Assembly (NCBI RefSeq): GCF_011386835.1 | Contig: NC_088795.1 | Location: 115,523,434-115,587,433, forward strand | Reading direction: 5' to 3' | Length of the DNA: 64,000 bases | Source of the DNA: Chrysemys picta bellii | Lineage: Eukaryota; Chordata; Testudines; Emydidae | Shown here: piece by piece, positions 56,772 through 64,000 of the stretch | Layout: each line of letters opens with the position of its first letter | How positions within the stretch are numbered: position 1 is the first letter of the stretch | Position numbers and translations under genes: made by a program | The notes under the pieces: generated by a model | The model's input: the letters and a program-made list of their open reading frames with translations, nothing else | What the model was told of the DNA's origin: nothing | The model's database searches: none

Positions 56772-59665
56772 TTTTCAAAATGGGAAAATGATGGATTTTT
56801 TTATTTATTTTGGCAAAATCCAAAACAGCATACCACACAGTTCTGAGAGGGATTAGCCTTCATGATCATGCAGGGAGATATCAGGGGACTGTCAGGGTTT
56901 AGCATTGCATTTGTGACAATGCAGATTGTCTACCTTTTCTGTGAGAGCATAGGGTGGAGAAGCATCTGTAGCTACGGTTACTGAAGACTGGAAGCATCAG
57001 TATTTGCCAAGGAGCACATCTGCTGCCTGTATGTACACTGGGTGTAGCAGGCAAAGACTCTCTTTAATCATCCTGTATTTTTCCAGTGAAGACTTTATTG
57101 AGAAGTGAACTTCCCCAGAAAAACTGTCTTTAAGCCAAAAGCAATATTTGAATTCTAGCTTAGTTTTATTATGCCAGGCTCTGGCAATGAATTTAATGCA
57201 AAATGCGTTGTGTAGATGTGCTAAGTAGACTATGTAGCCTGTTTGTTTTGGAAAGGTTTATTGAAAAAAAAATATATAGCAGACTCTATGGAAAAGCTCT
57301 GAGGTAAGTTATAGAGAAATCTATTGAGATATAGAATTTTATTATAATGGCTTTCAAATTTGTTTACTGAATAATTGAATACCTTTAATTCTGGATTAGG
57401 TACCATGAACTATTGATCCTAAATGCTGCCCTAGGTATTTATATGGGCTTTAAAAATATTTATTTTTTTATTTTACTATCTTGAGTGATGCTTATGTATT
57501 ATTTACAAATAAAAAGCTAGGGACAAGAGGCTTTTTGTAGAGCAGATGACTTCTAACTCATTGCAAAAGTTAGAGAGGATGCCTTGCCAATTAAATTGCA
57601 ACCAAAAGCTTAATACTTTGAGCTTCCATGGCAGGTATGATACTCTAGTTATATTTTGATTGCAGGTTCCTTCCTTAGAGGTGATTACCTCTCAGTTTCC
57701 TCTGAAGTATTTTGGATTATATGAATACGGAACATAATGAATGTAAGTTACCTTTGGTCCCATAGGACTGTCTTAAAAGCAGGATGTTCTCTTTTTCTTT
57801 GCTTGATCTTCCTGTTTGCACTTGCTTGAGAACAGCACCCAACTCATTTAAAGAAAGTATTTTTGTAACTGGAGGGGCTGTTGCTATGGAAGAGCTGTAG
57901 ACTACTTTCATGTCATTTTATGACAGGCAAATTTACTTCTTGGTACCAGTGGTTTCAGTGACTTTACATTGGCTCTGCATGTTACATCAGGAAAAACATT
58001 CTGTCATGAAAAGATTCAGAAATCAACTTGGTGATACAGTTAATTCCAGTGTCTTAATGCGATCTATTAAAAGTAGCTATGATTTAAGAGACATGAACAA
58101 TCAGCTACAAAAAGGCTGTTCAATCATCATATGAACGATGACTGTCTCAAGAAAAATAATAATTGCAACATTTGCCATAACTAAGCATGAAATCAGAGGA
58201 AACTGCAAATGGACAAATCCATGCTGCTGTATATTAATGTACTTCATGCTAGAAAGTGGACTTTAATTAGGACATTGCTGGTGTCAAATTTCTAATAAAA
58301 TGTTTGTAGACAAATGGAGATAACAGAACCATGGGAACTCTGATAATATAAAAGCTAGAGTTATAAATGTTAATTTATTTATAGCTAGAGCTATAAATGT
58401 TAATTGCTAGAGATTTACATTTTGCATTAGTACAAAGTCACATAAAAATGATAAAGGGGTACATACAATTTGTGTGTTCTTAAATTTGATTCACATTTGC
58501 AAATAAATGGTGTGTTCAGGTGATGTTAATTCAGTATCCTATGGTTCACAAAACCCTCACACTGGGTTAACTCAACGGGATTAATACTCACCTAAACACT
58601 TGTGTGATATTTTATTACTATTTATATGCACAGTTTCTCCCAGACCAAGGGTTAGACTGTCCCATCTGCTGCTTCATTTGGAGGGGACCCAGGAACACAG
58701 AATCTATCTTGGTGGGACTGGAAGAGAAGGAGGGATTGCTGTTTCAAGGGGACCGTTCCTTTCTTCCCTTTAACATGCAGGATCTCTTTCATTGGCATTG
58801 GAGTACAGAACTAGCTACTCTCTGAGACATCATCTTCTGCAGAGCCCATGGATTTCCAATCAGAAATCTGATAATAAGCTAGTGCTTGTCTTTAGTGAAT
58901 GGCCTACTCTCTCATCTGGGACCTTTGAGGGGCTGAAAAGCAAAGCCACTGTAACAAAAATCCCTCTTTGCACTGCACTACAGAGCAGGGAATGAGCGAG
59001 CCCAAGTGACTTCTGCTGTCCCTCCCAAATACATGGGGTAAGGTCAGCCCAGGAGGAAAATAAAACCAATGACAAGTGGCTCATATGACCAAAACAGCTC
59101 AAAATTAGGGGAGGAAATGCAAAAATTCAAGGGAAATGTTTCTTTTGTATGCCAAATATGAAAAATAATCCGCAAGAATCTTTTCTCCCCCCTGAAAACA
59201 ATTTTTTATTCCATTTTATGGAAAGTTTCACAAACCCCAAAACAGGCACTTGGGGTGACAAAGGCCTGCTAGAGAAGGGATTCAGACTGGGGGTTTGTCA
59301 CAGCAAGCTGTTCTGTAGCCTGTTTCCAGGGGAAAGAAAAAATGGAGAGAAGCCCCTTGTAGAGGGGGAGGGGTATATATATTCAACACAAAGATGTCTC
59401 TCTTTGACATTTCTAACTGGTGTACTAGAGAGCTGAGCCAGGAAGGTGGGTCTATATTCACAGAGACCTGGGCACATCAAGGGGGAGCAGGGTAGTGAGC
59501 TGGGAGTATGGGGACCATTCATGTCACTTCTCCACAGCTCCCCCACCCCCCAACCCCAAATTTGTCCTGGTAGGTTGCAACATTCACACCAGCATGAGTT
59601 TTAGTCCAAACAACTTCCTCATGTCCCTCTACCTCTACTCCACCCTGAACCAGTTCTAGGTATTA
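56769..59665. other. Intergenic DNA, no gene recognised
   Basis: No exon or repeat end is supported. A local duplication of AGCTAGAG(T/C)TATAAATGTTAAT occurs near 58351-58403. Confidence 0.5.
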
Positions 59666-59670
59666 CTAAT

Positions 59671-59690
59671 TACTACTACTACTACTACTA
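59671..59690. repeat. ACT trinucleotide run
   Basis: Consecutive TAC/ACT triplets over 20 bases. Confidence 0.9.
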
Positions 59691-59859
59691 ATAGGGACAG
59701 AGTGGCGGTAAAAAGAAGGCAGAAGCTGAAGCTCAGAATACCTCAGAAGCAGACCTATTGTTACAGCAGTTCTGTCAGACTGCAATGTCTTTTCAAGAAG
59801 GTTGTATTCTCCAAGGGAGCTTTGTGGTACTTGGAAGGGAGTTGTGGATGGGCTTTTCT

Positions 59860-59886
59860 CACACACACACACACACACACACACAC
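59860..59886. repeat. CA microsatellite
   Basis: An uninterrupted CA run of about 13 units. Confidence 0.95.
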
Positions 59887-59957
59887 GTCCCTGCTTTCTC
59901 ATTAAGAACAGGTAGAAGAGCTCTTGGGTCACATGAATTGTATTCCTAGCTGCTGTA

Positions 59958-60095
59958 TATATAATAATAATACCTAGCTCTTATATAGTGCTTTACATCA
60001 GTAGGTCTCAAAGTACTTTACAGAGAAGGTAGGTATCATTATTCCCATTTTACAGATTGGAAAACTGAGGCACAGGAAGGTGAAGTGACTGTATG
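59958..60095 (-). repeat. MIR-like SINE 3' half, minus strand
   Basis: ATAATAATAATACCTAGCTC, TATATAGTGCTTTACATCAG, TCTCAAAGTACTTTACAGAG, TTCCCATTTTACAGATTGGA and AAACTGAGGCACAGGAAGG are the reverse complement of the tail and CORE of MIR-like SINEs. Confidence 0.82.
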
Positions 60096-61780
60096 TGTTC
60101 TGTTCGTTTGTTTGTACTACCTGATAAGATTAGCAGTTACCAGTCCAATGCAATAGGGATGTATTTCTTTTCACCATCCATAGTGATTTTTCAATCCTGT
60201 GAGCTAAGTAAAATAAGCTGTTTTGAATGGTAAATTTTCCCCTCCATTTACAAACCTTTATAAAGGACTAAGAATTGTAAAGCATCTTCAGTTCATTCAA
60301 AAAAGGCCTCTAAAACCGAACTGAGTGAGCTTTCAGAGGGCGGAGAAGGCTCGAAAACCCTGATACCTCACTCTGTTGTAAATAACAATTAGACATTTTT
60401 AACAAGTGTTGTTAATTCAGAAAGAAATAATTAACACTTGCACATTAAAGTGAAAAACACTTCTGAGATGAAGTTCATTTTATTATGCCATTTCAAACAC
60501 TAGATTTTATTACAACATGGAGTTTTCACTCCTTTAATTGAATTTCAGGCACTAAAAGCCTGGTAATTTGAATACGTAAGTGATCTGTAAGGAAAGAGTT
60601 ATGTATATTTTTAACATGATAGTAAACACACTAATGCCACACAACCATGAGCTAGATTATGGATTTATCTCAGTGTATAGTTGCTCTGTCCCAAGAGCAG
60701 GCCAGGGACTCCATGACACAGTCACAGTTTGGGCCTTGGCTCTCCTTGCTCAAGTAAGCTGCACTAGCCCTATTCCTGGTACAGCCTATGTCGCCCTCCA
60801 CAACGTTTGAGTTATCCTGGCTGGCACATTATAATCAGTGCTCTGCCCACTCCCCAACACTGCCCTCTTGTTGGTGTGGGATAATTTCCCTGTTTTATAA
60901 CCCATGGTGCAGGTAGCCAGTTAAGGGAAGTACAGTGTGCTACCTTACATCTCCTTTCTCCCCTCTGCAGTTTAATACTGCAAGTCACAATTTGGCCTTC
61001 TAGTTGTAAAATGTTAATTTACATTTTAAGGTATTAAAATATGTTTTTACTACAAAGGGGGAAAATTTCTCCAAACATTTTGTAACAAAAACAGCTTTAA
61101 AAAAAAAGTTGAATGTTTTCGTGTTATTGGATTTTTTCTATTAACTGCCCAAAAACTGAATACTGAAACTTCCAGTTTTTCAATTTCTCTCTCTCCCCCC
61201 CACCAACCTTTTCCTGTGCCTGTTCTCTTTTTTGTCCAGAGAAGGGAGGTGAACAGGGGAAGGGAGCGAAAGGGGACAAATAAATAAACAATGAAAACGA
61301 AAAGATTTTCTCATTTGGTTTTTCAATGGAAGGTCAAAAAAAAAAAAAGGAAAATTTTGAAAAAAAAATAAAATAAAAAACTCCAATGGAAAACAATTAA
61401 CATTTTTGCTAGCTCTAGTCTTTGTCTGATACTTATATCAAAGTTACAATTTACTGTAAACAAGCTTTTTTTCCCTTGTGTTTCATATTGAATCTTGTAT
61501 ATATAACAAAAGTTCCTTTACTGGAAGTTTGACCAAATGAGGATGGTAGTATTGAACCCAAAAATGTGTCTCCGTTTAATTAGGAAATAAGTATTTAGAA
61601 GGTAATTAAACAGATCACATTAGTAAGTTTATTATTCTGTAACGCAAGCCAGTACAATCATATGGAAGCCCAAGATCCATATAGTCATTGAAAATCTCAT
61701 AGCCCCTTGTGCAAGAGCAAGGGTGTTCGACCTAGTTTCCAGGCCAGAGATCTAACGAAGTCATTATATTCTAAATTCTC
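60096..61780. other. Intergenic DNA, no gene recognised
   Basis: A poly(A)-rich low-complexity stretch lies near 61335-61382. Nothing else is supported. Confidence 0.5.
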
Positions 61781-61844
61781 CTTGCAGTTTCAGATGGGTA
61801 GGATGAGCCACTAGCAGAATCTGACCACAAAGCGCATGTCCCAT

Positions 61845-62220
61845 TGTTGCCTGCCCAGAACTGGGCCCCGAGATGGCAAACAGGGGTTCGTTGCCCGGTG
61901 TGCTTGGCACCAGTAAAGACACCGAGGGGAGAAAGCAAGCCAAGTTTATTTCAGAGCTTTGAAATGGCACTAGGAGACCAGCATGTCTCAAATCAAGTGC
62001 CGCACATACAAATAAAATTTTCCCTTTTATATTCCAAGCTGTTTCTGTGCAAGCCTTTGTTCTGTTACTCCCTCTTACCCCTCCCACCCCTCCCTTCTGT
62101 AGCAGTTACAATTAGAAAAGTTCCCATTCGTCTGCTTATCTTTTGGCCTTGCAAGGCCTGTTTACAGCAGTCTGAGCAAAACAGCAGCTGTATGCTAGAG
62201 AAAAGCTGACCCTTACATTT
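61845..62220 (-). mobile_element. LTR on the minus strand
   Basis: In minus-strand sense: TGTAAGGGTCAGC (possible start, complement near 62204-62216), a G/A-rich middle, GGAATATAAAAGGGAAAATT (TATA box, complement near 62018-62037), CTGAAATAAACTTGGCTTGC (poly(A) signal, complement near 61938-61957), then CTCGGTGTCTTTACTGGTGC and CACCGGGCAACGAACCCC as a U5-like end. The order promoter, poly(A) signal, U5 fits an endogenous-retrovirus-type LTR. Target duplication and exact ends were not resolved, and no retroviral genes adjoin it. Confidence 0.65.
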
Positions 62221-62885
62221 CTGCTTCAACATGTAAGCAGTTAGCACAGAAGTAGGTGAAAGTTCTCAAGATGGAGTCACTGTGGTTCAGGTAGGCCCAG
62301 AGCAGAAGAGCTTCATCGGCACTTTTGGCCTTCAACTCTCCCGAGTTACCTGGTAGCTATGCCCTAGTGACACCAACACCATTATGGGAGGGGCATGTCC
62401 CATAGTATAAGGGGATTATCCTGTGGCATGCCCTCTGTTAGCAGTGTAGGGAGCATGGTGATCATAAAGAGATTATCTGGGATGCTCTAGGCTCCACTCA
62501 TCCTCAGTTTCTATTTCAGCCCCCTGGGGACATTAGCAACTTGGGTGAGCAGATGAACAGCGCTTCGGGTGAGCACTAAGATGTGTTTACTGTATACCAC
62601 TATTGAACAAATACAAATCCTGAGCTGCACCATGTTCATTTCGGTTGAGCACATTGATCTGGCCTGATATTCTTTTTTGCTGTCCTGAATTATTTTATAG
62701 TGCAGTGTGCTTTTAACCAGCTGGTGTGTTTTCCTAGGAAATAAGGGCAACTGTGAAATGACAGCTACTTCATAATCCCATAAACCCCCAGGAATTATTT
62801 TGTGATAACAAGGAAGATTTATGAGTGTTGTTGTCTGTGGTAATCTGGCAAAAACCACAGAAATAGAGTTTCAGTAAAACGAGTG
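62221..62885. other. Intergenic DNA, no gene recognised
   Basis: A 115-codon minus-strand open frame at 62511-62858 has no recognised motif. Confidence 0.45.
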
Positions 62886-62888
62886 GCT

Positions 62889-63110
62889 GGAAAATGCCAG
62901 TGTAATGCCGACAGACCCCGGTCGTCAGCGGGCAGGATTAAACCTGGGACCTCAGTGCATAAGCCTCTACCGCATGAGCTAAAAGCCAACTGGCTCTTAG
63001 CTAAGGGTGTTGAGCAGACTCATTTTATCTCTCTCTCTAAGTGGTCTCAGTGCCACTAGATGGGACAGAACACCACACCCAGGAGGCGTGTGGGTTACAC
63101 CAGGATACAT
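62889..63110 (-). mobile_element. Cryptodiran-type tRNA-derived SINE
   Basis: On the minus strand the sequence reads GTGTGGTGTTCTGTCCCATC, GTGGCACTGAGACCACTTAG, then AAGAGCCAGTTGGCTTTTAG, CTCATGCGGTAGAGGCTTAT (A-box region), CCCAGGTTTAATCCTGCCCG (B box) and CTGACGACCGGGGTCTGTCG. The A and B boxes are correctly ordered and spaced for RNA polymerase III. I remember this SINE as very abundant in cryptodiran turtles, which supports the taxon call. Confidence 0.75.
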
Positions 63111-63577
63111 GGAGATCCTCAAGCTATACCAAGGGTAAGGAAGTAAATTTAATCCTTAAAATAAATCTGTATAATTTCCAAACAAATAAAGACAGTCCAT
63201 GTTCTATTTAGCATGCAATATCTTTGGCCTGTCAATACTCGGGCACAAGTCTAAGGAGTTACTGTCATTAAGACTGAACAAATAAAATAGGAAGAGTTTT
63301 GCTTACTTTTAGCATTCATTACAGAATATACTATACCTGGTAAAATTAATCCCTCTGTCACTTTGTCAGCCCAGTATGAAATCAACGTATTGAAAAGCCA
63401 TGAGGACGTCATAGTGTATAGTACAATGACGCATACAAAAGGCTGGCAAGATAAGAATCAGGATAACTTCTTTTTATGTTATGCAAGAGTAGCCAAAAAT
63501 TGTACATGTAGTTATTAGAATTAAAGATTATTGATGACAATAAGGGAGCTAGACAAGAGAGAGATTTTCTATCCACA
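63111..63577. other. Intergenic DNA, no gene recognised
   Basis: No supported feature. Confidence 0.5.
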
Positions 63578-63672
63578 AAAACAACAAGGAGTCCGGTGGC
63601 ACTTTAAAGACTAACAGATTTATTTGGGCATAAGCTTTTGTGAGTAAAAAACCCACTTCTTCAGATGCATTC
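63578..63672 (-). repeat. Dispersed repeat core, copy 2
   Basis: On the minus strand: GCATCTGAAGAAGTGGGTTT, CAAAAGCTTATGCCCAAATA, AATCTGTTAGTCTTTAAAGT and GCCACCGGACTCCTTGTTGT, nearly identical in order to copy 1 at 34522-34592 and longer at its 5' side. Confidence 0.8.
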
Positions 63673-64000
63673 TATCCAGGCTATCATTTGACAAGAGAAT
63701 ATTTACATGGCCTACAGTTACTAAGTAACAACAAATATATACCCCAAATTCTGTGATCCTTAGTCCTAAAGACAACCCAGTAGGCTTCAAGGAGTTTTGC
63801 TGGATGAAGGACTGCAAGATTTGCCTCTTAGCTTTCAAATGATGAAACTCACAAATATTCTTGATGATGCTAAGTCAAGAAAATGGTAAATAAAGATCTT
63901 TGAAGGATTAATTGTAAAATACTTTACACTAATCACTGCTTATGAAGTGATGACCTTCAGCATAAACAGAACTGTTGAGATGTCTTGTTTAGACAAAGTC
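63673..64000. other. Intergenic DNA, no gene recognised
   Basis: No supported feature up to the window end. Confidence 0.5.

Overview
The window looks like gene-poor intergenic DNA from a turtle (Testudines, probably Cryptodira). No host protein-coding exon, rRNA or tRNA gene could be supported. The assignment rests on repeat content: CR1 LINEs of several subfamilies, a tRNA-derived SINE of the kind I remember from cryptodiran turtles (62.9-63.1 kb), MIR-like SINEs, a Myb/SANT-encoding Harbinger-type transposon, hAT-type and palindromic MITEs, and solo LTRs. Family names come from memory of these sequences, not from a database search.

Layout. 0-2.4 kb: a GC-rich hAT-like element with a long hairpin. 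2.8-8.45 kb is the richest part. A minus-strand gene of an unclassified repeat-borne protein family is cut in two by a nearly full-length plus-strand CR1 (about 3231-7504) with an open ORF1 (SGNH-type esterase) and an ORF2 (endonuclease plus reverse transcriptase) broken by one frameshift and two stops. A hAT fragment caps the 5' side of the unknown gene. 8.8-10.1 kb holds a small hAT MITE and a 315-bp palindromic Harbinger-type MITE. 11.1-15.6 kb holds LTR-like sequence and a 1.5-kb Harbinger-like element with a frameshifted Myb/SANT ORF and an antisense ORF of unknown nature. 19.3-21.6 kb is a three-level nest: a solo LTR with a perfect 5-bp target duplication, inside one minus-strand CR1 piece, inside another. 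27.9-32.7 kb holds CR1 fragments in both orientations, a hAT-like MITE and the C-terminal end of a different LINE. 34.9-35.2 kb is a GC-rich inverted repeat. 38-39.1 kb is a minus-strand CR1 with recognisable reverse transcriptase. 41 kb has a second, divergent LINE C-terminus. 41.8-42.6 kb is an 826-bp solo LTR with a perfect GTAAC duplication. 50.7-53.2 kb holds an inverted pair of about 290-bp repeats whose centre is not inverted with its flanks, a MIR-like SINE, and a tRNA-derived SINE with a CR1-like tail. 61.8-63.7 kb holds a minus-strand LTR, the cryptodiran-type SINE, and a dispersed repeat that recurs at 34.5 kb.

How the parts relate. CR1 enzymes probably mobilised both the CR1 copies and at least the SINE with the CR1-like 3' end. 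The Harbinger-like element is a plausible relative of the source for the palindromic MITE that shares its TIR. LTR elements survive mainly as solo LTRs. Nothing suggests a working operon-like or host system. The least understood items are the unclassified gene family at 2.8-8.3 kb, the antisense ORF at 14.1-14.7 kb and the inverted pair with a non-inverted centre at 50.7 and 52.7 kb.
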